DNA of 64,000 nt from NCBI RefSeq assembly GCF_003688915.1, contig NZ_REFU01000001.1, positions 2,108,001-2,172,000 on the forward strand, in the 5' to 3' direction. Made by a program: the position numbers and the translations under genes. Position 1 is the stretch's first letter. The number at the start of each line of letters is the position of its first letter. This document shows positions 8,250 through 20,344 of the stretch, piece by piece. Under the pieces are notes generated by a model. The model ran no database searches. It was not told the origin of the DNA and saw only the letters and a program-made list of their open reading frames with translations. The DNA is from Rhodococcus sp. SBT000017. Its GTDB lineage: Bacteria > Actinomycetota > Actinomycetes > Mycobacteriales > Mycobacteriaceae.

Positions 8250-8912
8250 ATGGCATCGAAGGTAAACAATCTCACCGCGCAGGTCCGCACCGAATTCGGC
8301 AAGGGCGCAGCTCGCCGCACCCGCCGTGACGGCCTGGTTCCGGCGGTTCTCTACGGACACGGCACCGACCCTCAGCACCTCGCGCTCGACGCTCGCGCGT
8401 TCGCAGCCGTGCTGCGTAACGATGGCACCAACGCCGTGCTGACCCTCGACATCGACGGCGCGTCGCAGCTGGCACTGACCAAGTCGATCGTCGTGCACCC
8501 GATCCGTCGCAGCATCGAGCACGCCGACCTCCTCGTCCTGAACAAGGGCGAGCGCGTCACCGTCGAGGTCAACATCATCGTCGAAGGCGATGCCGCTCCG
8601 GGCACCCTGGTCGTCACCGACTCGACGTACATCGAGATCGAGGCCGATGCTCTCGAGATCCCGGAGAACTTCGTCATCTCCGTCGAGGACGCCCAGATCG
8701 ACACGCAGTTCTACGCGAGCGATGTCCAGCTGCCTGACGGTGTCACCTTGACCTCCGACCCCGAGCAGCTGCTCGTCAACGTCACCGAGGCTCCGTCCGA
8801 GGAAGAGCTCGAGGCCGAAGGCGAAGGCACCGAGCCGGTCTCCGAGGAAGGCGAAGCCGAGACTCAGGAAGAGGCAGCGTCCGAGGACGAGAGCAAGGAC
8901 AGCGACAGCTGA
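8250..8912 (+). CDS. rplY: 50S ribosomal protein L25/CTC
   Basis: 220 residues from ATG 8250, with AGGAG at 8234-8238. N-terminal L25 domain: [24 protein letters not shown] near residue 12, which binds 5S rRNA. The C-terminal TL5/CTC domain contains [18 protein letters not shown]. The acidic tail ([19 protein letters not shown]) is typical of actinobacterial CTC proteins. It is followed by pth, 81 bp downstream, the same order as in M. tuberculosis. A conserved hairpin lies in the leader. Confidence 0.95.
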   Translation: MASKVNNLTAQVRTEFGKGAARRTRRDGLVPAVLYGHGTDPQHLALDARAFAAVLRNDGTNAVLTLDIDGASQLALTKSIVVHPIRRSIEHADLLVLNKGERVTVEVNIIVEGDAAPGTLVVTDSTYIEIEADALEIPENFVISVEDAQIDTQFYASDVQLPDGVTLTSDPEQLLVNVTEAPSEEELEAEGEGTEPVSEEGEAETQEEAASEDESKDSDS

Positions 8913-8993
8913 TCTCGCTCCACCGACCACGAACAACGCGCTGTTCCCACACCGGGAGCAGCGCGTCGTTCGTTTCGAAGGCGTGATGAGACA

Positions 8994-9590
8994 ATGACGA
9001 CCGTGAGTGTTGACCCCGCAGCGCCGGCCCTGATCGTCGGCCTCGGCAATCCTGGCCCGCAGTACGAAAAGACCCGTCACAACGTGGGATTCATGGTGGC
9101 CGACGCCCTTGCCGGACGCATCGGCTCGGCGTTCTCGTCGCACAAGAAGTCCAACTCCGACATCGTGCAAGCCCGTCTCGGCTCTCGCTCGGTGGTCATC
9201 GCCAAGCCGCGCACCTTCATGAATCTCTCGGGCCAACCGGTGGCTGCGTTGGCGCGTTTCTTCTCGATCGAGCCTGCGAACGTCGTGGTGGTGCACGACG
9301 AGCTGGACATCGATTTCGGTGCTCTGCGACTCAAACTCGGCGGCGGCGAAGGCGGCCACAACGGCCTCCGCTCGATCTCGCAGCACCTGAGCACCAAGGA
9401 CTACCTGCGGGTGCGCGTCGGGGTCGGGCGGCCACCTGGGCGGATGGATCCGGCGTCGTTCGTGCTCAAGCCGTTCTCCCCAGCCGAACGCAAGGATCTC
9501 GGCGTTGTCGTCGAGGAAGCCGCCGACGCTGCGGAGCTCCTGCTGTCGGCCGGCCTCGAAGCAGCACAGAACAGGGTGCACCCGCGCTGA
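8994..9590 (+). CDS. pth: Peptidyl-tRNA hydrolase
   Basis: 198 residues. Family motifs: [19 protein letters not shown] near residue 16, with the catalytic His of [17 protein letters not shown] near 72; VHDELD near 100; [13 protein letters not shown] near 115; RVGVGRP. It frees tRNA from stalled peptidyl-tRNA. Normal family length. Its end is convergent with the ligase gene at 9682. Confidence 0.96.
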   Translation: MTTVSVDPAAPALIVGLGNPGPQYEKTRHNVGFMVADALAGRIGSAFSSHKKSNSDIVQARLGSRSVVIAKPRTFMNLSGQPVAALARFFSIEPANVVVVHDELDIDFGALRLKLGGGEGGHNGLRSISQHLSTKDYLRVRVGVGRPPGRMDPASFVLKPFSPAERKDLGVVVEEAADAAELLLSAGLEAAQNRVHPR

Positions 9591-9681
9591 ACCGAGCGTC
9601 CCCAGTACGAGGCGCGCGCCCCTTCTCGCCTCCGAGCGCACACGCGCACCCCGCACAAAGGGTGTGAGGTCTCCCCCAGTT

Positions 9682-11316
9682 TCAGTTCAGCAGCGACGCC
9701 GAATTCGCCCGTCGCAGTTTGCCGCTCGACGTCTTCGGAATACTGCCCGGCCCGAGCACCGCAACGGTTCGCGGCCGCACACCCACCTCCGAGTGCACCG
9801 CGTGGATCACTTCACGTTCGATGCGCTTGACCTCGTCCGGCTTGTCGATGTCGTTGGTTTCCACTGCCACTGCGAAACTTTCGCGTTTGTCGCCGGCATC
9901 GAGCCGAATGGCGACGGCATTGCCCGGCCGCACACCTGCAACAGTGCCCGCTGCCCGTTCTATGTCGGTGGGATAGATGTTGCGTCCGCCCATGATGATG
10001 ACGTCCTTGATACGTCCGCAGACGACTACCAGTTCGTCCTCGGTGATGTAGCCGACGTCGCCGGTATCGAGCCAGCCGTCCGCGTCGAGCGTCGACACCG
10101 GGCCCTCGACGGTGATGTATCCGGGCGTGACCGCCTTGCCTCGCACCTCGATGATGCCGACGCCGCGTGCGGTGAGCACCTGCCCCTCCTTGTCGACGAC
10201 CCGTCCCTCCAACCCGGGGACGAACTTGCCGAGCGTCGCCAGCGATCGGGTGTTGCCGCGCGTGGACGGGACGGCGCGACCGAGGGTCTCGAGCAGGTCC
10301 GCGTCGACCACGTCGATCACCTGCCCCTGATCGGGATCCGGAATCGACACTGCGAGAGTCGTTTCCGCCATTCCGTAGACCGGAGCCAGAGCCAGCGGGT
10401 TCAGCTTGTACTGGGCCCCGGCCTCGGCGAGCGCGATCATGGTGTCCGGATCGACCGGCTCGGCTCCGTTCCAGGCGTAGCGCAGAGTCGACAGATCGAG
10501 ATCCAGATCGTCCTCGGCCTGACGCAACCGCCGCGCCAGCAGCGAGTACGCGAAGTTGGGTGCTGCGGTGACGGTTCCGCGGTACTTGTGAATCAGCTTG
10601 GCCCACAACAGCGGCGAGCGCAGAAAGTCCAGTGGAGTGATGCTGACGACCTCGGCACCGACCTGCATCGGCACCGACAGAAAGCCCACCATCCCCATGT
10701 CGTGGAACAGTGGCAGCCAACTGACCATCACATCGGAATCGACATCGAATTCGATGCGGTCGATCATCGCGTAGGCATTGACGTAGAAGTTCTCGTGCGT
10801 GATCCGCACGGCCTTCGGCGAACCGGTCGAGCCGGACGTGAGTTGCTGCAGCGCGATATCGGACTCGGCCGTCGGCACCGGATCGATATCGCGACCGGTC
10901 TTCATGTCCTCGATCTTCAACACTGTGATGCCGCGCTCCTCGAGCACGGGCGCGGCGATGTCGAACGGAGCCCCGAGAATCACGGCCTTCGCCTCGATCA
11001 TCCGCACGACGGTCTCGGTGTCCTCACCCCATACGGCGAGGTCGGTTCGCGGAGTCGGCTGATGCAGCATCGTCACCGATCCCCCGCGCATCCACGTCGC
11101 CTGGCACGCGGGCGCGATGTCCACCGGCTGACCGGCCAGGATCCCGATCGCGTCCCCGTGTTCGACGCCTGCGTCGGCCAGAGCCCCGGCCATTCGCCGC
11201 GCCTGCTCGTGGATCTCACCCCAGGACTGCCGAAGCGCCTCGTCGGGCTCGCCGGTGACCAGACCGTGCTTGCTGGTGCTCGCGGTCTCGAACATCTCTT
11301 CGGTGAACTTGCTCAA
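9682..11316 (-). CDS. Fatty-acyl-AMP/CoA ligase, Pks16 (Rv1013) type
   Basis: 544 residues from a TTG at 11316 with GAGGAG upstream, giving [16 protein letters not shown] superfamily: [12 protein letters not shown]-loop near residue 180, [11 protein letters not shown] near 340, and [28 protein letters not shown] hinge near 440. The C-terminal KTSSGKLRR supplies the usual catalytic Lys. It activates fatty acids as acyl-AMP, then CoA or an ACP takes them; sequence alone does not settle which. The position beside pth matches Rv1013 in M. tuberculosis. Confidence 0.88.
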   Translation of the reverse strand: MSKFTEEMFETASTSKHGLVTGEPDEALRQSWGEIHEQARRMAGALADAGVEHGDAIGILAGQPVDIAPACQATWMRGGSVTMLHQPTPRTDLAVWGEDTETVVRMIEAKAVILGAPFDIAAPVLEERGITVLKIEDMKTGRDIDPVPTAESDIALQQLTSGSTGSPKAVRITHENFYVNAYAMIDRIEFDVDSDVMVSWLPLFHDMGMVGFLSVPMQVGAEVVSITPLDFLRSPLLWAKLIHKYRGTVTAAPNFAYSLLARRLRQAEDDLDLDLSTLRYAWNGAEPVDPDTMIALAEAGAQYKLNPLALAPVYGMAETTLAVSIPDPDQGQVIDVVDADLLETLGRAVPSTRGNTRSLATLGKFVPGLEGRVVDKEGQVLTARGVGIIEVRGKAVTPGYITVEGPVSTLDADGWLDTGDVGYITEDELVVVCGRIKDVIIMGGRNIYPTDIERAAGTVAGVRPGNAVAIRLDAGDKRESFAVAVETNDIDKPDEVKRIEREVIHAVHSEVGVRPRTVAVLGPGSIPKTSSGKLRRANSASLLN

Positions 11317-11462
11317 CGCACGTCTCCTCGTGAGGGATCTCCCGGCCCACCGTTCACAGTAGGCACTCCCGCCCCGACCGGGGGGAACAACGGGCCGCGT
11401 ATCCTTGAATTTTGCCCCGGCCACTCTTTCGGTGCCGCCCTTGCTACGAGAATGAGGTCTTC

Positions 11463-13157
11463 GTGAGTACCCCGTCCAGCACCCCCGACGTCGACGCAAC
11501 GCTCGAAGGGTCCGGACCGGCAGCGCTCGACGAGTCCGGAACCACCCGAAGCCAGGCCAAAGAGCTCGAGACCGAGGTCGCGAGGCGTCGAACATTCGCG
11601 GTGATCTCGCACCCCGACGCCGGTAAGTCGACGCTCACCGAGGCCCTCGCCCTGCATGCACGTGTGATCTCCGAGGCCGGTGCCATTCACGGCAAAGCCG
11701 GCCGCCGCTCCACCGTCTCCGACTGGATGGAGATGGAGAAGGCCCGCGGTATCTCGGTGAGTTCGACTGCGCTGCAGTTCAATTACCAGACCTCCCCCGA
11801 CGCCGAGATCACCAACGTCATCAACCTCGTCGACACCCCCGGCCACGCCGACTTCTCCGAGGACACCTATCGCGTGCTCACCGCCGTCGACGCGGCCGTG
11901 ATGCTGATCGACGCCGCCAAGGGCCTCGAACCGCAGACCCTCAAGCTCTTCCAGGTGTGCCGCCAGTTCGGCATCCCTGTCATAACCGTGATCAACAAGT
12001 GGGACCGCCCGGGCCAGTCACCGCTCGAGCTGCTCGACGAGATCGAGTCGCGGATCGGCCTGACGCCAACGCCTCTCTACTGGCCCGTCGGGATCGCCGG
12101 TGACTTCCGCGGCCTGCTCGACGTCCAGGACGGCAGCTACATCCGTTTCACCCGTACCGCCGGTGGTGCGACCATCGCGCCCGAGGAATTCTTGACGGCC
12201 GAGGCCGCGGCCGAACGTGAGGGCGTCGACTGGGACACCGCCGTCGAGGAGAGCGATCTGCTGATCTCGAGCGGTCAGCAGCACGATCAGGAGATGTTCC
12301 TGGCCGGTCAGACGTCGCCGGTGATCTTCGGCTCCGCGATGCTCAACTTCGGCGTCCGGCAGATTCTCGACACCCTCGTGGCCCTCGCGCCGCCCCCCGG
12401 CCCGCGCGACGACGTCTCCGGCGGCGTACGCGAGGTCACCGACCCGTTCAGCGCCGTCGTGTTCAAGGTGCAGGCCGGCATGGACACCGCGCACCGCGAC
12501 CGACTGGCATTCATGCGCGTGGTCTCCGGCGTGTTCGAGCGCGGCATGGTCGTCACCCACTCGCAAACCAAGAAGCCGTTCACCACCAAGTACGCGTTGA
12601 CGGTGTTCGGTCGCGACCGTACGACCGTCGAGAACGCCTACCCGGGCGACATCGTCGGCCTCGTCAACGCGACCGCACTCGCCCCGGGGCACACGCTCTA
12701 CACCGACAAGAAGGTCGAGTTCCCGCCCATTCCGTCGTTCGCACCCGAGCACTTCTCGGCCCTGCGCGTCGACAGCGCCGACAAGTACAAGAAGTTCCGC
12801 CGCGCCGTCGAGCAACTCGACTCCGAGGGCGTTGTTCAGGTGCTGCGCAACGACATTCGCGGCGACGCGTCCCCCGTCCTCGCCGCCGTCGGACCCATGC
12901 AGTTCGAGGTGGTCACCGCACGAATGAAGACCGAGTTCGGTGTCGACGCTCGAATGGAACCACTCGGATACTCCCTTGCCCGACGCACCGACGCGGCCTC
13001 GGCCGTCGAGTTGGGTCGCCAACGCGGTGTCGAGGTCTTCACCCGCACCGACGGTGCGCTGCTGGCACTGGTGAGCGACAAGTGGCGTCTGCAGTACATC
13101 CAGAAGGAAATGCCCGAGCTGACCCTCGAACCACTCGTCGCCGCGGGTGATCAGTAG
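11463..13157 (+). CDS. prfC: Peptide chain release factor 3
   Basis: 564 residues from GTG 11463 with GAGG upstream. Translational GTPase: G1 [14 protein letters not shown] near residue 47, the switch region [23 protein letters not shown]3 [15 protein letters not shown]4 NKWDRPG. The C-terminus has the RF3 signature [27 protein letters not shown]3 recycles RF1/RF2 after termination and aids quality control. The N-terminus has about 30 extra residues compared with E. coli RF3. It overlaps pnuC by 11 bases. Confidence 0.95.
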   Translation: MSTPSSTPDVDATLEGSGPAALDESGTTRSQAKELETEVARRRTFAVISHPDAGKSTLTEALALHARVISEAGAIHGKAGRRSTVSDWMEMEKARGISVSSTALQFNYQTSPDAEITNVINLVDTPGHADFSEDTYRVLTAVDAAVMLIDAAKGLEPQTLKLFQVCRQFGIPVITVINKWDRPGQSPLELLDEIESRIGLTPTPLYWPVGIAGDFRGLLDVQDGSYIRFTRTAGGATIAPEEFLTAEAAAEREGVDWDTAVEESDLLISSGQQHDQEMFLAGQTSPVIFGSAMLNFGVRQILDTLVALAPPPGPRDDVSGGVREVTDPFSAVVFKVQAGMDTAHRDRLAFMRVVSGVFERGMVVTHSQTKKPFTTKYALTVFGRDRTTVENAYPGDIVGLVNATALAPGHTLYTDKKVEFPPIPSFAPEHFSALRVDSADKYKKFRRAVEQLDSEGVVQVLRNDIRGDASPVLAAVGPMQFEVVTARMKTEFGVDARMEPLGYSLARRTDAASAVELGRQRGVEVFTRTDGALLALVSDKWRLQYIQKEMPELTLEPLVAAGDQ

Positions 13158-13818
13158 CACCGGTGTGCTGATCGATCTGCTCGACGCCGAATTCTCCGTG
13201 CTGGGGCACCCGATTCTGTGGCGTGAGGTGGTCGGCAACGGGTTCGGCTTGCTCTCGGCGATCGGCGGGATGCGACGCGTCGTGTGGGCGTGGCCGGTGG
13301 GCATCATCGGAAATGCGCTGCTGTTCACTGTCGTTCTCGGCGGCGTGTTCCACACTCCGCAGGCGCTCGATCTGTACGGCCAGGCCGGGCGACAGCTGAT
13401 GTTCATCGCCGTGAGCGTCTACGGGTTGATCCGCTGGATGCGGGATTCGAAGCGGTCGGGGGCAGCGGTTCTACCGCGGTGGGGCACAGCCCGGGAGCGG
13501 ACGGCGATGATCGTCGTCGCGGTTGTCGGCACCATGGTGTTCGCGCAACTGTTCGGCTACCTCGGCTCGTTCGGCAAGTGGGCCGACGCGTGGATCTTCA
13601 CCGGATCCATGCTGGCGACCTTCGGAATGGCGCGTGGACTCACCGAGTTCTGGCTGATCTGGATAGCGGTGGACATCGTGGGCGTTCCGCTGCTGATCGT
13701 CGCCGGGTTCTATCCGTCCGCGGTTCTCTACCTCGTGTACGCCGCGTTCGTGGCCTGGGGATTTGCCGTGTGGTTCAGAGTGCAGAACAAGAACTTCGGT
13801 CAAAAAATGGCGTCGTAA
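13147..13818 (+). CDS. pnuC: PnuC-type nicotinamide riboside transporter
   Basis: 223 residues with seven or so hydrophobic segments. Family features: REVVGNGFGLLSAIGGMRRVVWAWPVGIIGN near residue 20, the LYGQAGRQLMF...YGLIRWM stretch near 80, and FWLIWIAVDIVGVPLL near 170 (the WxxD-type motif of PnuC). It facilitates uptake of nicotinamide riboside or a similar vitamin. The GTG start overlaps the end of prfC by 11 bases, implying co-transcription with an apparently unrelated gene. Confidence 0.9.
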   Translation: MISSTGVLIDLLDAEFSVLGHPILWREVVGNGFGLLSAIGGMRRVVWAWPVGIIGNALLFTVVLGGVFHTPQALDLYGQAGRQLMFIAVSVYGLIRWMRDSKRSGAAVLPRWGTARERTAMIVVAVVGTMVFAQLFGYLGSFGKWADAWIFTGSMLATFGMARGLTEFWLIWIAVDIVGVPLLIVAGFYPSAVLYLVYAAFVAWGFAVWFRVQNKNFGQKMAS

Positions 13819-13965
13819 ACAATCGTGATGCTACTCTCAGCGTGTCCGAACAAACTTCGAGTACGTTTCTGCGTGCTCGACGCCGAGTAGCCCGTCCTGA
13901 TCGATGCCCGATCGTGACATCTCGGCGCGGAACCACCTGGGAATCACGATGAAGTGGAAAACGAC

Positions 13966-14625
13966 ATGACTAAGGGATCGAACTACCCATTGGCCGGGAT
14001 CAAGGTCGGTGGCGCTCCCGCGCATCGTTTGGCGACGCCGCCGAAGTCCGATTCCGCTTCACCCGCCGGTGGCCGCACCGATTCTTCGGCGGCTGCGCCC
14101 GCCGAGAACGCGGTCGAGGCCCCTACCACCGAGAAGTCGGAGGCAGTGGTCACGTCCACCGAGAAGGCGTCCGCAACAACGCCTGCACCAGCAACGTCGT
14201 CCGCCACCGATTCAACGACCCCCCGCGCGGATCGACGTCGTCCAGAGAAGCCCGCCACGGAATCGAACGAGGTTGAAGTGACTACAAGCGATCAGATCTC
14301 AGAACACGGCCTGCCCACCAACGGCCGCTCCACGTCTCACGGCTCCAGCGCCTCGCCGTCGCTCGGTCGCGGCCAGGGACCCGACCGTCGCACCGCCATG
14401 GGCGTCGCCTCGGTACGCATCGCAGGCCGCTTGACCCAGAACGAGCTCGGCAGCCGCACCGGCGACATCCGCACCCCCGACACCTCCGTCGGCCCCGACG
14501 AGCTGCTCCAGCTCCTCGGCGAATACCTCGTCTCCGGTGGCCTGCAGAACCCCGAGATCCACGTGCGCTCCAACGGCCAGACCATCGTGCTGGACCTGCA
14601 GAACCCCGCCAAGGGCTACCGCTGA
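13966..14625 (+). CDS. Hypothetical protein with long disordered N-terminus
   Basis: 219 residues from ATG 13966 (a GTG at 13954 would add four). The first 100 or so residues are rich in Ala, Thr, Ser, Pro and Glu and look disordered. A compact C-terminal part begins near MGVASVRIAGRLTQNELG and ends ELLQLLGEYLVSGGLQNPEIHVRSNGQTIVLDLQNP. A second possible start is the GTG at 14278, after GAGG, which would give only the folded part. No family recognised. Convergent with the hydrolase gene at 14636. Confidence 0.65.
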   Translation: MTKGSNYPLAGIKVGGAPAHRLATPPKSDSASPAGGRTDSSAAAPAENAVEAPTTEKSEAVVTSTEKASATTPAPATSSATDSTTPRADRRRPEKPATESNEVEVTTSDQISEHGLPTNGRSTSHGSSASPSLGRGQGPDRRTAMGVASVRIAGRLTQNELGSRTGDIRTPDTSVGPDELLQLLGEYLVSGGLQNPEIHVRSNGQTIVLDLQNPAKGYR

Positions 14626-14635
14626 CCCGTTCCGG

Positions 14636-15634
14636 TCACAACAGCTGCTGGAATGCCTCTGGTCGCACCATCTCGAGTACCAGAGGCTTCCATTGCGGCG
14701 CTCGGTCCTTGTCGACCAACACAGCACGAACACCCTCGGCGAAGTCCGGTTCGGTGATGATCCACGTCGCCATCCGCAACTCCCGATCGAGGCATTCACG
14801 CAACGTGCTGTCGGCCCCTCGCGTGATCAGCGCGTCTGTGGCCATCAGGGACGTCGGCGACAGCGTCGCCAACTGAGTCTTCGTGGTCCGCGACCAGGGT
14901 GTGTCGCACACCAGAGCATCGATGATGTCGACGAGTGAGTTCCTCTCGAACACCGCTGCCACCGCCTCCGCGTCGAACGACAGCTCGGTCGTCGACGGCG
15001 CAGTGGTGTATCGATCCAATACCTCGTGCAGATCCACGCCTGCGAGGATGTCCTGCTTCAGAGCGGACACGACCTCGCTCGGGCAGAAATGCGTCGCCAA
15101 TCCCAGTGCGAGCGCATCGGATCCGGTGATCCGAGTTCCCGTCAGCGCAAGATACCGTCCGACATGGCCCGGCAGGCGCGAGAGAAAATAGCTCGACCCC
15201 ACATCCGGCACAAAACCGATCGCCGTCTCCGGCATGGCCAACACGGCGTTCTCGGTGACGATGCGGATGCTGCCGTGAATCGAGATACCCAGGCCACCGC
15301 CGAAAGCCGCTGCTTCGATGACGGCGATGTACGGCTTGGGGTAGCCGGCAATCAACTCGTCGAGGTCGTACTCCGCCGCAAAATACGCCGGACCGGCCTC
15401 GTGGTCACCGTCGACAACGGCCTGCCGAATCGCCTTGATGTCGCCGCCCGCGCAGAACGCACGAGGTGAACTGCTCGTCACCAGAACAGAAGTGACCGCG
15501 TCATCGTCTCGCCACGCATCGAGGGCGGCTCGGATGCCGTCGATCATGGCACCGTTCAACGAGTTCAGAGCCTCCGGCCGGTTCAGGACGATATGCCCTA
15601 CGCCGCCCACGATCTCGGCTTCGACAACGGCCAC
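14636..15634 (-). CDS. 3-hydroxyisobutyryl-CoA hydrolase / enoyl-CoA hydratase-isomerase family
   Basis: 332 residues from GTG 15634, chosen because AAGGAG lies 6 bases upstream; an upstream GTG at 15649 has no such site. Crotonase fold: NRPEALNSLN, SSPRAFCAGGDIKAI (oxyanion-hole loop), AAFGGGLGISIHGSIRI and MPETAIGFVPDVGSSYFLSRLPG. The last segment and the length are typical of 3-hydroxyisobutyryl-CoA hydrolase in valine breakdown. It is monocistronic, with the next minus-strand gene 45 bases upstream. Confidence 0.85.
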   Translation of the reverse strand: MAVVEAEIVGGVGHIVLNRPEALNSLNGAMIDGIRAALDAWRDDDAVTSVLVTSSSPRAFCAGGDIKAIRQAVVDGDHEAGPAYFAAEYDLDELIAGYPKPYIAVIEAAAFGGGLGISIHGSIRIVTENAVLAMPETAIGFVPDVGSSYFLSRLPGHVGRYLALTGTRITGSDALALGLATHFCPSEVVSALKQDILAGVDLHEVLDRYTTAPSTTELSFDAEAVAAVFERNSLVDIIDALVCDTPWSRTTKTQLATLSPTSLMATDALITRGADSTLRECLDRELRMATWIITEPDFAEGVRAVLVDKDRAPQWKPLVLEMVRPEAFQQLL

Positions 15635-15679
15635 TGTTGACTCCTTCACACGCAGATCGTTCGACGCGTAACAGTAGCG

Positions 15680-16363
15680 CTATTCGCGAGACTCGACCGA
15701 TCGCGGACGCGCATCACCGGGAATGTCGGCGGTGAGACAGGGCCGCTCTTCCGCCGTGAACCAACCGCGATAGAGAAACAGCTGTCCGAGCACCGGGCTC
15801 TTCACCTCGATCTCGATGCGATGCCGTTCCTCGGCCGCATCCCACCACTCCCGGCCGATCGTCACCGCCGATGCCATCTTCGGCAACTTCGGCGCAAGAG
15901 GGCCGAGCAGGAATCGCGGCACCTCGCTCTCGAGCACCAGGCCACCATCGGCATCGACCTCACATCTGGTGTGCACCACCATGTCCGAGGAGAAACCCAG
16001 GTAGTCCAAGGCATACGTGTCGGACTCGGCGGAGGACACCATCACCGAGTTCATCCCCTGCGGGCGACCCGCGAAAGCGAAGCGACGCACGAAAGACAGT
16101 GTCTCGCGGCCCAGCTCGTCGACGTAGGCGTAGTTGGCGATGGTGAACGGCACGTCCTTGCCGACACCGGCGGGAAAGAGACCACGCTTGCGTCCAGCCC
16201 ACAGCAACGGCGGCGGCACGAGCCGAGAATGCGTCATCTCCTCCATCACGCCCACCCCGAACTGAGCGAGATTGTCCGAGGACTGCAATCCGAAGCGCCA
16301 CTGAACCTTGGGATGCAGCCGGGCGAAATCCGAACCGAGTACTTCCGCGACGACCGATGTCAT
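15680..16363 (-). CDS. DUF4166-like protein of unknown function
   Basis: 227 residues from ATG 16363; an ATG at 16387 would add eight but overlaps a palindrome. The sequence (FARLHPKVQWRFG near the start, RRFAFAGRPQG near 90, IEVKSPVLGQLFLYRGWFTAEE near the end) resembles DUF4166 proteins of actinobacteria. No catalytic motif, signal peptide or membrane segment was recognised. It lies 45 bases upstream of the hydrolase on the same strand, so the two may be co-transcribed. Confidence 0.65.
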   Translation of the reverse strand: MTSVVAEVLGSDFARLHPKVQWRFGLQSSDNLAQFGVGVMEEMTHSRLVPPPLLWAGRKRGLFPAGVGKDVPFTIANYAYVDELGRETLSFVRRFAFAGRPQGMNSVMVSSAESDTYALDYLGFSSDMVVHTRCEVDADGGLVLESEVPRFLLGPLAPKLPKMASAVTIGREWWDAAEERHRIEIEVKSPVLGQLFLYRGWFTAEERPCLTADIPGDARPRSVESRE

Positions 16364-16381
16364 GACTCCAGTATGCGCTGC

Positions 16382-16429
16382 GCGCATGTGAGCGAAACTT
16401 CGTAGTGGGCTACGAATTTCTGCTCACAT
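16382..16429. repeat. Intergenic palindrome, family B, third copy
   Basis: GCATGTGAGC at 16382-16391 pairs with GCTCACATGC at 16420-16429; TTCGTAG and CTACGAA pair inside around GTGGG. It lies between the start of the DUF4166-like gene and the stop of the ABC-F gene, so it can end the ABC-F transcript. Confidence 0.75.
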
Positions 16430-16439
16430 GCCGAAGGCT

Positions 16440-18235
<1,796 letters not shown>

Positions 18236-18236
<1 letters not shown>

Positions 18237-19171
18237 CAGGAAAAACCAATCGATTCACTAGTGACAACACGAGCACCGGGAACCGGTCCACTCGCAACAC
18301 GGACGGTGCGGCACACACCGGCACCGGACAATTCAGCGCTCACCGACACCGCCGCGTCGGCGTCGGCGCACAGGAACGCGCAGGTGGGGCCCGAGCCGGA
18401 CACGATGCCCGCCAACGCCCCGGCGGTGACTCCCGCGCGCAGCGTGCGACGCAACTGCGGCATCAGCGACACCGCAGCGGCCTGCAGGTCGTTGCCGAGC
18501 AACGGCGCGAGCGCACGCGCATCGCCGGATGCCAGCGCATGCATCAGATCCTCGGTGCCGCCGAGGCGAGGCGGATCGCCCTTGGCCCGCAACTCGTCGA
18601 GTTCGTTGTAGACGGCAGGCGTCTGCAGACCGCCCTTCGCCAACGCCAGCACCCAGTGAAAACTGTTGCGCGAGAGCACCGGAAGCAGCTTCTCCCCGCG
18701 ACCGGTTCCGACCGCGGTACCGCCGTGCAACGAGAACGGCACGTCGCTGCCGAGTTGGGCCGCCACCTCGTCGAGCTCGTCACGCGACAGATCGAGATGC
18801 CACATCGCGTTCAGTGCCACCAGAGTCGCGGCGGCGTCGGCACTTCCGCCTGCCATCCCACCGGCCACCGGAATTCCCTTGTCGATGGTGATCTCCACCA
18901 ACGGCTCTCGCCCGACCCGACGCCCCAGCAACTCGGCGGCCTTCCACACCAGATTCCGTGAATCGGTGGGAACCACCCTTGCGTCGTCGCCGCGCACCCG
19001 AACCGAGAGTGTCTTGGCCGGAATCACCGACAGTTCGTCCGAGAGCGAGAGCGCCTGGAACACCGTCGTCAACTCGTGAAAGCCGTCGGGACGCAGGTCA
19101 CCGACCGACAGATGCAGATTCACCTTCGACGGGGCCCGAACGACGACGGGTGTGGGAACGACAGACAGCAC
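18236..19171 (-). CDS. ispE: 4-diphosphocytidyl-2-C-methyl-D-erythritol kinase
   Basis: 311 residues if started at GTG 19171 ([24 protein letters not shown]). The frame is open further upstream without better starts, and no clear Shine-Dalgarno is visible. GHMP kinase: APSKVNLHL near residue 12, [17 protein letters not shown] near 105 (ATP loop), [20 protein letters not shown] near 145, and [11 protein letters not shown] near 260. It phosphorylates CDP-methylerythritol in the MEP isoprenoid pathway. In mycobacteria it follows rsmA directly; here two plus-strand genes separate them. Confidence 0.94.
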
Positions 19172-19298
19172 GAGTAACCACAGTAGTGGAGAAACAGCGG
19201 CCGAGTTCACCACCAGGGCGGGGTCCAGTGGGTACTCAATGTGACGTTCGGTGGACTTTTGGGGGGTCGATGTCACATCGAGTGGACTTTGAGATGCA

Positions 19299-19325
19299 CA
19301 ATGCGGACTGTAACTGTCCGCATTG
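19299..19325. promoter_or_regulatory. Perfect inverted repeat before the WYL regulator gene
   Basis: CAATGCGGAC at 19299-19308 and GTCCGCATTG at 19316-19325, 10-bp arms with a 7-bp spacer, ending 17 bases before the ATG. Just upstream GTGGACTTT occurs twice, at 19252-19260 and 19282-19290. Likely operator of the WYL protein. Confidence 0.65.
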
Positions 19326-19342
19326 CGTGGCATCGTGACGTC

Positions 19343-20332
19343 ATGAAGGAAACATCGGCTCGGTTGTTGCGGCTGTTGTCTCTGCTGCAGACGCGTCGTG
19401 ACTGGGCCGGCGCGGAATTGGCGGAGCGGCTCGATGTCACTCCTCGCACGCTGCGGCGTGACGTGGACAAGCTGCGCGACATCGGTTACCCGGTCAATGC
19501 GACGCCGGGTGTCGGTGGCGGCTATCAGCTCGGTCCCGGTGCCGAGATGCCCCCACTACTGCTCGACGACGACGAGGCGTTGGCGGTGGCGTTCGGGCTG
19601 CAGTCGGCAGCGGGTGGCTCGGTCGCGGGCATCGGGGAGGCGTCGTTGCGGGCGTTGACGAAGTTGCGGCAGGTGATGCCCTCGCGCATTCAGCATCGGC
19701 TCGACGCGTTGCGCATCGACGTCGTGGACAGGACACCGCGTTCGGTGGTGGATGCGTCGGTGCTGTCCACGGTGGCGGCGGTGTGTCACGCACACGAGCG
19801 GTTGCGGTTCGATTACCGCAAACACGACGGTTCCGAGTCCAGGCGCGAGGTGGAGCCGTACAGCCTGGTGCGGGCGGGAGCGCGCTGGTATCTGCTGGGT
19901 TGGGATGTGCTGCGGGAGGATTGGCGGTCGTTTCGAGTGGATCGCCTGACTCCGAAGATTCCGACGGGTCCGCGGTTCACGCCCCGGGAGTTGCCGTCGG
20001 GCGGTGCGGCGGCGTTCGTCTCGAAGGGTATCGATCGTGCGTTCGCCCAGGTTCAGGCGCGGATCGCGTTGCACGCCCCGATCGAGACGATCGCTCCGAT
20101 GATCGACGAGCAATGGGGCACACTCGAATCCATCGACGAGCGCACCTGCGCGGTGGTGTTGGCCGGAGATTCACTGCCCTCGATCGCGCGGTGGCTGGCA
20201 GCGTTCGACACCGATTTCACGGTGCTCGATCCACCGGAACTGCGTGAGGAATGCCGCATCGTGGCCGAGCGGCACGCAAGGCTGAACGAGCGATACCTCG
20301 CGGCGGTTCACCCTCCGGTAACCGGTACGTGA
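19343..20332 (+). CDS. WYL-domain helix-turn-helix regulator
   Basis: 329 residues from ATG 19343 ([16 protein letters not shown]). DeoR-like [30 protein letters not shown] near residue 25, then the wing GVGGGYQLG. The WYL domain has [36 protein letters not shown] near 175, and a C-terminal WCX part ends [14 protein letters not shown] proteins often sense nucleic acids or nucleotides. A perfect palindrome lies just upstream. The nuclease gene starts 12 bases downstream, suggesting one operon and a shared role. Confidence 0.9.
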   Translation: MKETSARLLRLLSLLQTRRDWAGAELAERLDVTPRTLRRDVDKLRDIGYPVNATPGVGGGYQLGPGAEMPPLLLDDDEALAVAFGLQSAAGGSVAGIGEASLRALTKLRQVMPSRIQHRLDALRIDVVDRTPRSVVDASVLSTVAAVCHAHERLRFDYRKHDGSESRREVEPYSLVRAGARWYLLGWDVLREDWRSFRVDRLTPKIPTGPRFTPRELPSGGAAAFVSKGIDRAFAQVQARIALHAPIETIAPMIDEQWGTLESIDERTCAVVLAGDSLPSIARWLAAFDTDFTVLDPPELREECRIVAERHARLNERYLAAVHPPVTGT

Positions 20333-20344
20333 GTCAATGGGCAG

